A stretch of 64,000 nt of DNA, taken from assembly GCA_963709665.1 (NCBI GenBank), contig CAVPWU010000002.1:1302001-1366000 (forward strand). The letters run 5' to 3'. The position numbers were made by a program, and so were the translations under genes. The notes under the pieces are model-generated. The model was given only the letters and a program-made list of their open reading frames with translations. It did not search any database and was not told the DNA's origin. Shown piece after piece: positions 33,336 to 41,720 of the stretch (the first letter of the stretch is position 1; every line of letters begins with the position of its first letter). This DNA is from DASZIT01 sp963709665 (GTDB lineage Bacteria; Actinomycetota; Acidimicrobiia; Acidimicrobiales; RAAP-2).

Positions 33336-33336
33336 G

Positions 33337-35403
33337 TCAGCCTCTCCTCTCTCCGGCTGCCACCGGGGCGCCATCGCCCGACCCCGGGGCCGGTGGGGCG
33401 CCGGAAGGCGCCGTGGCCAGGAATCGTACCGGCACCTGGCCCCCGGTTGAGAGATCCTGCCCGGTGCCCTGGCTGCCGCCGGCCGGCGGGACCGCCGAGG
33501 CCACCACGTGCTCGATCCCGAAGCCGGTGCAGGCCCCGCAGTCGTAGCAGGGGGTCCACCGGCAGTCCTCCAGCCCGTGGGCGGCCAGGGCGTCGGTCCA
33601 GTCCTGCCACAGGAAGTCCCGGTGGAGCCCGGCCGACAGGTGGTCCCAGGGCAGGGGCTCGTCCTCGGTCCGGTGCCGGTAGACGGTGTCCTCCAGGGTC
33701 ATCCCCTCGCTGGCCAGGGCCTCGGTCCACCGGTCGAGGTCGAAGTACTCCGACCACTCCTGGAAGGTGCCGCCGGCCCGCCAGACCTGCTCGATGACCG
33801 CCCCGATCCGACGGTCACCCCGGCTGACCACCCCCTCCACGGCGGTGGCCTTGGGATCGTGCCAGCGCACGGTGAGACCCCGGACCCCCCGGGCGGCGTC
33901 CTTCAGCAGGTGGACCTTGCGGGTCAGCTCCTCGATGGTGTTCTGCCCGAACCACTGGAAGGGCGTCTGGACCTTGGGGACGAACCCGCCCACCGAGGCG
34001 GTCACCGTGACCCCCTTGTGGTAGCGCTTGCCGATCTCCACGCACTGCTTGGCCAGGGCCACGATGCCCAGGGTGTCCTCGTCCGTCTCGGTGGGCAGCC
34101 CGATCAGGAAGTAGAGCTTGACCCGGCGCCACCCCTGGCTGAAGGCGGCGTCCACCGCGGCGTAGAGGTCCTCCTCCCGGATCAGCTTGTTGATCACCTG
34201 GCGCATCCGCCAGGTGCCTCCCTCCGGGGCGAAGGTGAGCCCGGTACGGCGGACCCGCTGGATCTGGGCGGCGGTGCCGACCGTGAAGGCGTCCACCCGC
34301 AGGCTGGGCAGGCTCACCGACACCTGGCCCGAGCAGGACGGGTCCTCGATGATGTCGGTCACCGTGGTCTCGATGCCGGAGTAGTCGGCGCTGGACAGGG
34401 AGGTGAGGGCCACCTCGTCATACCCGGTGCGGGCCAGCCCGTCCATCACCATGGTGCGGACCTGGTCGGCGGGCCGCTCCCGGACCGGCCGGGTGATCAT
34501 CCCGGCCTGACAGAAGCGACAGCCCCGGGTGCAGCCCCGGAACAGCTCGACGTTGAGGCGGTCGTGGACCACCTCGATGAGCGGGACCAGCTGGCGCTTG
34601 GGGTAGGGCCAGGCCCCCAGGTCGGCGATGGTCCGCTTCTCCACCCGCTCCGGGGTCTCGGGGAACCTCGGGGTGGTGGCCACCAGCCGGACCGCCCCCG
34701 GCACCGGGTCGGCGGGACCGGCCGCGGCGTAGGTGGACTCGTAGCAGGCGGGCACGTAGACGCCGGGGAGCTGGGACAGCGCCCGCAGCAGGGCCTGACG
34801 GCCCCCGGGGTCGGGCTCGTCGGCGGGGAGGCCGGGGAGGGGGCGGCCCTGCTTGAAGGCGGCGACCACCGCGCTGATCTCCCCCACCGCCTCCTCGCCG
34901 TCCCCCAGGACGAAGCAGTCGACGAAGTCGGCCAGGGGCTCGGGGTTGAAGGCGCAGTGGCCGCCGGCCAGGACCACCGGGTCGGCCGCCGTGCGGTCGG
35001 CGGCGTGGACGGGCAGGCCGGCCAGGTCGATCAGGTTGAGGACATTGGTGTAGACCAGCTCGGCCGACAGGTTGAAGGCCAGGACGTCGAAGGCCCGGGC
35101 CGGGAGGTGGTTCTCCAGGGAGAAGAACGGGATGCCGGCGTCCCGCATGGCCGCCTCCATGTCCACCCAGGGGGCGTAGGACCGCTCGGCCACCGAGTCC
35201 GACCGCTCGTTGAGGACCTCGTAGAGGATCTGGAGCCCCTGGTTGGGGAGCCCGATCTCGTAGGTGTCGGGGTAGACGAGCAGCCACGCTGCCGCGTCGG
35301 GACGGTGCTCGGGGACCTGGGCCCCCAACTCCCCCCCGATGTAGCGGGCCGGCTTCGTGACCTGGGCCAAGAGCCGTTCGATCTGCGGCCAGAGCGTCTC
35401 CAT
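33337..35403 (-). CDS. B12-binding-type radical SAM protein, TIGR03960 family
   Basis: A 688-residue radical SAM protein. An N-terminal B12-binding-like Rossmann domain (YPDTYEIGLPNQGLQILY) comes first. The radical SAM core follows, with the 4Fe-4S Cys triad in RGCTRGCRFCQAG, the TSLSSADYSGIE strand and FAPEGGTWRMRQVINK. A C-terminal CYDCGACTGFG motif may bind a second cluster. A Pro/Gly-rich tail of about 45 residues ends the protein. The ATG at 35403 was chosen over upstream GTG codons from the family's N-terminus. TAAGCT lies 10 bases upstream. It is coupled to the DUF2344 gene by a one-base gap. The substrate is unknown. Confidence 0.9.
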   Translation of the reverse strand: METLWPQIERLLAQVTKPARYIGGELGAQVPEHRPDAAAWLLVYPDTYEIGLPNQGLQILYEVLNERSDSVAERSYAPWVDMEAAMRDAGIPFFSLENHLPARAFDVLAFNLSAELVYTNVLNLIDLAGLPVHAADRTAADPVVLAGGHCAFNPEPLADFVDCFVLGDGEEAVGEISAVVAAFKQGRPLPGLPADEPDPGGRQALLRALSQLPGVYVPACYESTYAAAGPADPVPGAVRLVATTPRFPETPERVEKRTIADLGAWPYPKRQLVPLIEVVHDRLNVELFRGCTRGCRFCQAGMITRPVRERPADQVRTMVMDGLARTGYDEVALTSLSSADYSGIETTVTDIIEDPSCSGQVSVSLPSLRVDAFTVGTAAQIQRVRRTGLTFAPEGGTWRMRQVINKLIREEDLYAAVDAAFSQGWRRVKLYFLIGLPTETDEDTLGIVALAKQCVEIGKRYHKGVTVTASVGGFVPKVQTPFQWFGQNTIEELTRKVHLLKDAARGVRGLTVRWHDPKATAVEGVVSRGDRRIGAVIEQVWRAGGTFQEWSEYFDLDRWTEALASEGMTLEDTVYRHRTEDEPLPWDHLSAGLHRDFLWQDWTDALAAHGLEDCRWTPCYDCGACTGFGIEHVVASAVPPAGGSQGTGQDLSTGGQVPVRFLATAPSGAPPAPGSGDGAPVAAGERRG

Positions 35404-35423
35404 CGTCCCCACCAGCTTAGAGG

Positions 35424-35433
35424 CCACCGGTGG
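35424..35433. repeat. Copy of the CCACCGGTGG palindrome
   Basis: A perfect 10-bp palindrome 20 bases upstream of the radical SAM gene start, in a 260-bp non-coding stretch (35404-35663) in which I see nothing else. Confidence 0.35.
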
Positions 35434-35663
35434 GGCCCCTTCCCCGCACCCCCCACCACGGCCGGAGGTCCAGGTGAGGGTGGCCGTCGGTCCCCGGCCG
35501 GGGGGCCTCCGGGCCGCCCGGTACCCGGACCTGGTCACGCCGGGTGGTCGCGCGGCAGGGGCGCCGCCGACGGGCACCGGCTCACCAGGGTGCCGGGACT
35601 GGCCCACCGACGGGCCACGCGGAGGACGCCGGTCCGGCTGAGCGCCGGCGGCTCAGGTTCGGC

Positions 35664-36167
35664 TCAGAATGCCTGGGTGACCGGGTTGGCCCAGGGCCCG
35701 GCCTCGCCATTGATGTAAACCAACCCGGAAGCCTTGTGGGTTGTCCCGGCATCCGGGACCGGTCCCGTTTCGCAGGTAGCGGCGGAATCCGTAGCGTAGG
35801 AGTCAACCGGACCACAACTGGCCACTTCCGTCCCGCTCGGGGTGATGACCTCCGCAGACACGGAGTAACCGGGTGCGCTGATCGCCGGCCCGTTGATCTG
35901 CGCCTTGACGTCCCGGCTGCAGGAGTCGTACCAGAGCTCGACATTTCCAGCGCCCGAGCCCGATCCGCCGATTCCCACCGGAATATTGAAGCCTGCAGAC
36001 TTCTGGACGGACCAGGACGCCGAACAGTGGGGCTTCGCCACGGAGGACGACGTAGCCACAGGCTCGTCAGCCGAGTGGGCCATGCCGTTGGCATACACGA
36101 GTGAGGATCCCAGCACAACGGGAACTCCGAGTGCGATCCGTCCCGAGAGCTTTGCCACATTTCTCAC
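35664..36167 (-). CDS. Small secreted protein of unknown function, AT-richer than its surroundings
   Basis: A 167-residue protein that I do not recognise. The start was taken as the GTG at 36167, which gives a signal peptide (basic RNVAKLSGR, hydrophobic IALGVPVVLGSSLVYANG). The mature part is Ser/Gly/Ala-rich with Cys residues in PHCSASW, YDSCSRD, VASCGP and ATCETG, so two disulfides are possible. No domain is recognised. Base composition and codon choice are clearly less GC-biased than in flanking genes, with AT-rich upstream DNA, which hints at recent acquisition. A good promoter lies upstream. It stands alone between the radical SAM gene and the cell-elongation genes. Confidence 0.72.
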   Translation of the reverse strand: MRNVAKLSGRIALGVPVVLGSSLVYANGMAHSADEPVATSSSVAKPHCSASWSVQKSAGFNIPVGIGGSGSGAGNVELWYDSCSRDVKAQINGPAISAPGYSVSAEVITPSGTEVASCGPVDSYATDSAATCETGPVPDAGTTHKASGLVYINGEAGPWANPVTQAF

Positions 36168-36212
36168 TGGTTGACCCCGATCGTCGGTATTCAGGTGAAG
36201 AGGACGATCCGC

Positions 36213-36241
36213 ACAGTAACAATGGACCTGGTGGGAGTCAA
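36213..36241 (-). promoter_or_regulatory. Sigma-70-type promoter of the small secreted-protein gene
   Basis: Minus-strand TTGACT (36236-36241), exactly 17 bases, TACTGT (36213-36218). The predicted leader is about 38 bases. The surrounding 90 bases are the most AT-rich stretch of the window (TATATATTG, TTATACC). Confidence 0.6.
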
Positions 36242-36342
36242 CGGTATAAGGCTTCACCAAGAGCGCAATATATAGTCAAATGGGCGGGACACCGGTCCGG
36301 TGGCCGGGTCAAAGAGCTCCGGGGCCGCCCCGACCGGCCCGG

Positions 36343-38616
36343 TCAGCCTCCCGGCGTGGTGGTGGTCGTGGTGGTGGCGGCGGTTCCCGGGGTGGCGCCG
36401 GACCCCGGCGTGGTGGGGGTCGTGGTGCTCGTCGTGCTGGTGGTCGGCGAGGTGGCGGCCGGCAGCTGGGTCGGGTTCGGGTTCTGGACCACCGCCGGGG
36501 TGGGGGCCAGGGCCACCGGGCCCACCGGGTTGGTGTACAGGTAGTTGAAGATGGTCTTGACCACGGGAGCGGCGGCGGTGGCCCCGTAGCCGGCCTGGTC
36601 GATGACGCAGACCACCACGTACTGGGGATCGACCGTGAATCCGATGAACCAGGAGGTGGGCTCCTTGCCCGCTTCGGTGTCGGCGGTGCCGGTCTTGCCG
36701 GCCAGCTGGTTGACCGGCCAGGTCGACCCCTGGAAGGCGCTGTAGGCGGTGCCGCCGCTCTGCTGCACCACCCCCTCGAACCCGGTCATCAGGGCGGCGT
36801 AGGTGGAGGGGGACAGGGTCACGTGCCCGGTGACCTGGGGGGTGAACTGCTTGACCAGCTTGCCTTCCGGGGTGACGACGGCGGCGGCCACCTGGGGGGC
36901 GAACCGGGTGCCCCCGTTGACGAAGGTGGAGTAGGCCACCGCCTGCTCGATGGGGGTCACGATGGTCTCGTTCTGCCCGAAGGCCATCTCCACGTTGTCG
37001 CCGGCCAGCCACTGGGTGTAGGGGAAGGCGGTGGGATCCTCGGCGTGGAGCTTGGCCCGCTCGGCCTGGCTGTCCACCCTCCCCGGCTCCTCGCCGGGGA
37101 GGTCGATACCGGTGAGCTGGCCCAGGCTGTAGGCGGCCGCCTGATCCTGGATGGGCTGCTGGCCGTAGATGCTGGCCTTCTCGAAGAAGAGCCCTCCCAG
37201 GTTGTAGAAGAAGTCGTCGCTGGAGACGGTGAGGGCGGTGGAGATGTTCATCTCGCCGCCCGAGTCGCCCTCGTCGTTGTGGAGCTGGCAGCCGCTGGCG
37301 GTGGAGTTCTTGGCGCAGCCCGGGACCGTGTAGCTGTTGGTGTCGTCGTAGTACTGGTTGACCGGCCACAGCCCGGTCTGGAGGGCGGCGGTGGCGGTGT
37401 TGAGCTTGAAGGTCGACCCCGGGGTGTACTGCCCCTCGATCACCCGGTCGAGCAGGGGCTCGTTGAACGCCATGTTGGAGAGGGTGGCGTAGTTGGTGTT
37501 GCTGATCCCCCCCACCCAGATGGACGGGTCGTAGGTGGGGTACGACGAGGAGGCCAGCACCGCCCCGTCCCGGGGGTCCATCACCACCACCGCCCCACTG
37601 GTGGCCGCCGGGTAGCAGCCGGCCTTGTTGTTGCAGGTGGGGTCCGGGGTCTTCCGGAGCGACTGGATCTGGTCGACCAGGGCGGCATCGGCCACCTGCT
37701 GCAGGGGCAGGTCGAGGTTGGTCACCAGGTCGTCACCGGGCACCGCCGCCTTGGACCCGGAGGCCAGGGAGCCCACCACCTGGCCCTTGGAGTCGACCTC
37801 CAGCTCCTGCAGGCCGGGGGTGCCCCGCAGGGAGCTCTCGTACTGGTACTCGAGCCCGGACTGCCCGTAGGGGTCGCCGGCCTGGTAGCCCTTGGCGGCA
37901 CCCGCCTTCAGCTCGGCGCTGTTGATGGTCCCCACGTACCCGAGGGTCTGGGCGGCCGGGTAGGCGCCCAGGGGGTAGATAGCCGCCGGCTGGGGCGCCT
38001 CCTGCTGGGGGTAGTTCCGCTGGGTGGTGGTGGCGGTGGAGACGCCGGGGAACTCGTCCGGGTGCTCCTTGATGTAGAGGATCTCGGTGGGGGTGGCGTT
38101 CTGCACCACCGGCACCGGCTCGTAGACGCTGTTGCGGTTGTCGGCGATGGTGGCCTGCACCTGGGCGGTGGTCTGCCCGGTGAGGGCGGCCAGCCGGCCG
38201 ACCACCTCGGGGTACTGGGCGGCCTCCACCCGGGAGAGGGTGATGGTGGTGACGGCCACGTTGTCGACCATCGGGTTCCCGTACCGGTCGAGGATCCGGC
38301 CCCGGGTGGGCTCGATGGCCACCGACCGGAGCTGGTTGGCCGTCACCGCCTGGGCGGCCGCCGGGCCCTGGATCACCTGCAGCGTCCACAGCCGCAGCGC
38401 GAGGATGCCGAACAGCCCGATCACCACGATCCCGGCCACCCGCAGCCGCAGTCCGGGCCGGGCGGCCGTGGAGTCGGGCGCGTCGAGGACGCCCTCCACC
38501 GAAAACCGGCTCTGGTGGAGTTTGGGCTGCCTGGGGGCCTTCTGGCGGGGGGTCCGGTCGCGCTCGGGGCGCAGGTACCGGGGATTCCGGAAGGGATGGC
38601 GGAGGGAACGCTTCAC
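36343..38616 (-). CDS. mrdA: Penicillin-binding protein 2, elongasome transpeptidase
   Basis: Cell-elongation transpeptidase that cross-links peptidoglycan with MreBCD. The 757-residue protein has a basic cytoplasmic N-terminus, one membrane helix (VAGIVVIGLFGILALRLW, about 58-77), a dimerisation/pedestal domain (RGRILDRYGNP onwards) and a penicillin-binding domain. The transpeptidase motifs are SxxK in PGSTFKLN, SxD-type in SSDDFF and KTG in AGKTGTA. A C-terminal tail of about 50 Thr/Pro residues is low-complexity and probably variable. A GTG start lies 67 bases downstream of mreD. The usual partner rodA is not next to it; the small secreted-protein gene occupies that side. Confidence 0.94.
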   Translation of the reverse strand: MKRSLRHPFRNPRYLRPERDRTPRQKAPRQPKLHQSRFSVEGVLDAPDSTAARPGLRLRVAGIVVIGLFGILALRLWTLQVIQGPAAAQAVTANQLRSVAIEPTRGRILDRYGNPMVDNVAVTTITLSRVEAAQYPEVVGRLAALTGQTTAQVQATIADNRNSVYEPVPVVQNATPTEILYIKEHPDEFPGVSTATTTQRNYPQQEAPQPAAIYPLGAYPAAQTLGYVGTINSAELKAGAAKGYQAGDPYGQSGLEYQYESSLRGTPGLQELEVDSKGQVVGSLASGSKAAVPGDDLVTNLDLPLQQVADAALVDQIQSLRKTPDPTCNNKAGCYPAATSGAVVVMDPRDGAVLASSSYPTYDPSIWVGGISNTNYATLSNMAFNEPLLDRVIEGQYTPGSTFKLNTATAALQTGLWPVNQYYDDTNSYTVPGCAKNSTASGCQLHNDEGDSGGEMNISTALTVSSDDFFYNLGGLFFEKASIYGQQPIQDQAAAYSLGQLTGIDLPGEEPGRVDSQAERAKLHAEDPTAFPYTQWLAGDNVEMAFGQNETIVTPIEQAVAYSTFVNGGTRFAPQVAAAVVTPEGKLVKQFTPQVTGHVTLSPSTYAALMTGFEGVVQQSGGTAYSAFQGSTWPVNQLAGKTGTADTEAGKEPTSWFIGFTVDPQYVVVCVIDQAGYGATAAAPVVKTIFNYLYTNPVGPVALAPTPAVVQNPNPTQLPAATSPTTSTTSTTTPTTPGSGATPGTAATTTTTTTPGG

Positions 38617-38683
38617 CGGGCACCATCATGCCAAGCAAACCAACCGGGGAGACGGCGGGGTGGCGACGGTGGGGTGAGGGAGG

Positions 38684-39208
38684 TCACCGGAGGATGCCGG
38701 TGGAGACCGGCATCCCCTCGGTGGACACCTCGGGGAGGGCCCAGCCCACCAGCCGCACGGCGGGGACGGCCAGCACGGCGTTGACCACGCACACCACGGT
38801 GAGGATCCGGGTCAGGTCCACATGGAGCATCTGGGGCTCCCCCAGGATCGAGCCCAGCAGGGCGTAGCCGATCTCGTAGGCGGCGCTGGCCAGCACCGCG
38901 GTGGTGATGGGCAGCCACCACGAGGTGCGGTCGAGCGGCACGGTGGCCAGGCCGACCGCGAAGCCCACCAGGCAGCCCACCAGCGCCGAGAGCCCGAAGG
39001 GGGTGGGGAGGAAGAGGTCGGCCACCAGGCCCGACCAGAAGCCCATGGTCGCCCCCCGCCCCGGTCCGCCCACGATGCCGGCGGCCACCGGCAGCAGGAC
39101 CATGATGTCCGGGTGGACCCCGCCGATCCGGGCCTCGAGCATCAGCGTCTGCTGGACGGTGATGAAGAGGAAGACCACCAGGGTCACCCGGGCGGCGTCC
39201 CGGGCCAT
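38684..39208 (-). CDS. mreD: Rod-shape-determining protein MreD
   Basis: Polytopic membrane subunit of the cell-elongation complex, 174 residues with about five membrane helices. Recognisable parts are VTLVVFLFITVQQTLMLEAR, HPDIMVLLPVAAGIVGG, ATMGFWSGLVADLFLPTPFG and LSALVGCLVGFAVG. The ATG at 39208 overlaps the mreC stop (TGATG), which fixes the start. The order mreB-mreC-mreD-mrdA is canonical. Confidence 0.9.
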   Translation of the reverse strand: MARDAARVTLVVFLFITVQQTLMLEARIGGVHPDIMVLLPVAAGIVGGPGRGATMGFWSGLVADLFLPTPFGLSALVGCLVGFAVGLATVPLDRTSWWLPITTAVLASAAYEIGYALLGSILGEPQMLHVDLTRILTVVCVVNAVLAVPAVRLVGWALPEVSTEGMPVSTGILR

Positions 39209-40044
39209 CACGAGGAGGGCCCCCAGAGCACCACCGACACGTACCGGAGCCGGGTGAGGTCGGCCAACGGACGGAGGGTGACGGTCTCCTGGGAGGCGGT
39301 CAGGCCGGTCTTGGCCTCCACCACCTGGCCGACCGGGATGCCACCGGGGAAGGCCGCCCCGTTCAGCCCGCTGGTCTCGAAGAGCTCCCCGTGGGTGAGG
39401 GTGGCCCCCGAGGGGACCAGGTCGACCGAGAGCGGCTTGCCCGCCCCCTGGCCCTCCGCCGAGGCGAAGGAGCCGGGGACGCCGTAGATGACGCCCACCG
39501 ACGAGGCACCGTCGGTGATCAGCCGGACGGTGGCCGTGGTGTGGTCCACCTCCACCACCTGACCCACCAGGCCGGCCCCGGTGACCACCGGCATGTTCAG
39601 GCCCACCCCCTGGTCGCGGCCCACGCTGATGGTGATGGTGGCGGCGAAGTTGCTCGAGTTGTAGTCGTTGACCTCGGCCGGCACCGAGGTCAGGTTGCCG
39701 AGGTAGGGGATGTGGAGGAGGGCGGTGAGCTGCTTCAGCTCCTCCTCGGTCTGCTGGCTCTGCTGGCTCTGGCTCTTCAGGTGGTTGATCTCGTCCTGGA
39801 GCTTCTGGTTCTGCTGGCGGACCGCCCCGTAGTGGACCGAGCCCGCCAGGAAGCTCCCGATCGGCTCCACGATGTCGTCGACCCCGGAGCGGATGGGGGC
39901 GAAGGCGTCGGAGGCCACCGACTTCACCCCCGAGGTGAGGCTGTCGAGGCCCCCGCGGGCGTCCAGGGTGATGATGGTGACGGAGGCCAGGACCAGGATG
40001 ATCAGGGTGTTCCGGGGACGGCGTGAACGCCGCGGCTTCGCCAC
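39208..40044 (-). CDS. mreC: Rod-shape-determining protein MreC
   Basis: Membrane-anchored extracytoplasmic scaffold linking MreB with PBP2. The 278-residue protein has a basic N-terminus (KPRRSRRPR), one membrane helix (NTLIILVLASVTIITLDA), and a coiled coil at about 70-105 (QNQKLQDEINHLKSQSQQSQ). The beta-barrel domain follows, with VTGAGLVGQVVEV and GVIYGVPGSF. The GTG start is 21 bases after mreB. Its stop overlaps the mreD start. Confidence 0.93.
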   Translation of the reverse strand: MAKPRRSRRPRNTLIILVLASVTIITLDARGGLDSLTSGVKSVASDAFAPIRSGVDDIVEPIGSFLAGSVHYGAVRQQNQKLQDEINHLKSQSQQSQQTEEELKQLTALLHIPYLGNLTSVPAEVNDYNSSNFAATITISVGRDQGVGLNMPVVTGAGLVGQVVEVDHTTATVRLITDGASSVGVIYGVPGSFASAEGQGAGKPLSVDLVPSGATLTHGELFETSGLNGAAFPGGIPVGQVVEAKTGLTASQETVTLRPLADLTRLRYVSVVLWGPSS

Positions 40045-40065
40045 TGGATGCGCCCCCCGGGTCGG

Positions 40066-41097
40066 TCAGCGAGCTGACGACGTGATGAGGACCTGCTTCA
40101 GTGCCTCGAACTCCTCGAGGCACTGCCCACTTCCGATGGCCACGCAGTTCAGCGGGTCGCGGGCCACCACGATCGGCATGCCGGTCTCCTGGGTCAGGCG
40201 ACTGTCCAGTCCGTGCAGCAGTGCCCCACCACCGGTGAGCACGATCCCCTGCTCCATGATGTCGGCGGCCAGCTCGGGCGGCGTCCGGTCGAGGGTGACC
40301 TTCACGGCGTCCACGATGGCCGACACCGGCTCGTCGATGGCCTTGCGGATCTCCTGGGTGGAGATGACCACCGTCTTGGGGAGGCCGGTGACCAGGTCGC
40401 GGCCCCGGATCTCGGCGTGGAGCTCCTCTTCGAGCTCGAAGGCCGAGCCCAGGGCGATCTTGATCTCCTCGGCGGTGCGCTCCCCCAGGGCCAGGCTGTA
40501 CTCCTTCTTGACGAAGGAGACGATGGCCTCGTCGAGCTCGTCCCCACCGATGCGGATGGACTGGCTGGTCACGATGCCGCCCAACGAGATGACCGCCACC
40601 TCGGTGGTCCCGCCGCCGATGTCGACCACCATGTTGCCGGTCGGCTCGTGGACCGGCAGCCCGGCCCCGATGGCGGCGGCCATCGGCTCCTCGATGATGT
40701 AGGCCTTCCGGGCGCCGGCGTACTCGGCCGCCTCCATGACCGCCCGCTGCTCCACCCCGGTGATGCCGGAGGGGACGCAGATGACCATGCGGGGCTTGGC
40801 GAAGCGCCGCTGGTGCACCCGGTGGATGAAGTAGCGGAGCATCTTCTCGCAGATCTCGAAGTCGGCGATGACGCCGTCCTTCAGGGGGCGGATGGCCTGG
40901 ATGTGGCTGGGGGTCCGGCCGATCATCCGCTTGGCCTCGGCCCCGACGGCCAGGGGGCGGCCGTCCTTGACGTTGACCGCCACCACCGAGGGCTCGTTCA
41001 GCACGATGCCCCGTCCGCGGACGTAGACCAGCGTGTTGGCGGTACCGAGATCCACGGCCATATCCCGGCCGAGCAGGGAAAATCCGTTATCGCGCAT
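40066..41097 (-). CDS. mreB: Rod-shape-determining protein MreB
   Basis: Actin-like filament protein that guides lateral wall synthesis. The 343-residue length is standard. Actin-fold motifs are present: phosphate 1 DLGTANTLVYVRGRG (residues about 14-28), phosphate 2 VVDIGGGTTEVAVISLGG, and the adenosine block VLTGGGALLHGLD. The ATG at 41097 gives the family N-terminus; a longer reading adds 19 unrelated residues. GGAGG is 12 bases upstream, rather far. TAGACT at 41182-41187 is a possible -10, giving a leader of about 78 bases. It heads the mreB-mreC-mreD-mrdA operon. Confidence 0.95.
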   Translation of the reverse strand: MRDNGFSLLGRDMAVDLGTANTLVYVRGRGIVLNEPSVVAVNVKDGRPLAVGAEAKRMIGRTPSHIQAIRPLKDGVIADFEICEKMLRYFIHRVHQRRFAKPRMVICVPSGITGVEQRAVMEAAEYAGARKAYIIEEPMAAAIGAGLPVHEPTGNMVVDIGGGTTEVAVISLGGIVTSQSIRIGGDELDEAIVSFVKKEYSLALGERTAEEIKIALGSAFELEEELHAEIRGRDLVTGLPKTVVISTQEIRKAIDEPVSAIVDAVKVTLDRTPPELAADIMEQGIVLTGGGALLHGLDSRLTQETGMPIVVARDPLNCVAIGSGQCLEEFEALKQVLITSSAR

Positions 41098-41260
41098 CAG
41101 CGGGGCAACCCTCCGTCGGTGGTCGGTCGGGACAGCGTGGGGGCGGGGGTCCACGCCTGCGTTCCGAGGCTTCCGGGAACCAGTCTACGCCGCATCCGTC
41201 CCCCAGGCTACGAGACCGCCGGGGACGGCACAAGGCAGCCCCCGGGGGCCGGGCCGGCGG

Positions 41261-41671
41261 TCAGCCCAGGTCGGGGAAGAAGATCGCGATCTCCCGGGCG
41301 GCCGACGCCGTGGAGTCGGAGCCGTGGACCAGGTTCTCGCCCATCTCGAGGGCCAGGTCGCCCCGGATGGTCCCGGGGGCGGCGTCCACCGGGTTGGTGG
41401 CTCCCATCAGGTTCCGCACCACCTTGTAGGCGTCATCGGGGCCCTCCACCACCATGATCAGGGCCGGTGAGCGGGTGATGAACTTCACCAGGTCCCCGTA
41501 GAACGGCTTCCCGTCGTGCTCGGCGTAGTGACGGCCGGCCTCGGCCTCGGTGACCGGCCGCAGCTCGGCGGCCACCAGTCGCAGGCCCTTGCGCTCGAGG
41601 CGCCCGACGATCTCCCCGGCCAGGCCGCGTTCCACGGCATCGGGTTTGCAGATGACAAGTGTTCGTCCCAC
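41261..41671 (-). CDS. ndk: Nucleoside diphosphate kinase
   Basis: Ndk equalises nucleoside triphosphate pools by transferring phosphate from ATP through a phosphohistidine. The 136-residue protein has RTLVICKPDAVERGL at the start and NLVHGSDS with the catalytic His near the end, plus the ATNPVDAAPGTIRGD loop. The GTG start lacks a ribosome-binding site; TAGCCT lies 9 bases upstream. It follows folC and precedes mreB on the same strand. Confidence 0.97.
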   Translation of the reverse strand: MGRTLVICKPDAVERGLAGEIVGRLERKGLRLVAAELRPVTEAEAGRHYAEHDGKPFYGDLVKFITRSPALIMVVEGPDDAYKVVRNLMGATNPVDAAPGTIRGDLALEMGENLVHGSDSTASAAREIAIFFPDLG

Positions 41672-41720
41672 GAGGCGGGCAGGCTAGCCGAACGGCACGG
41701 CGGTGTGGGGGCGGCCGGTC

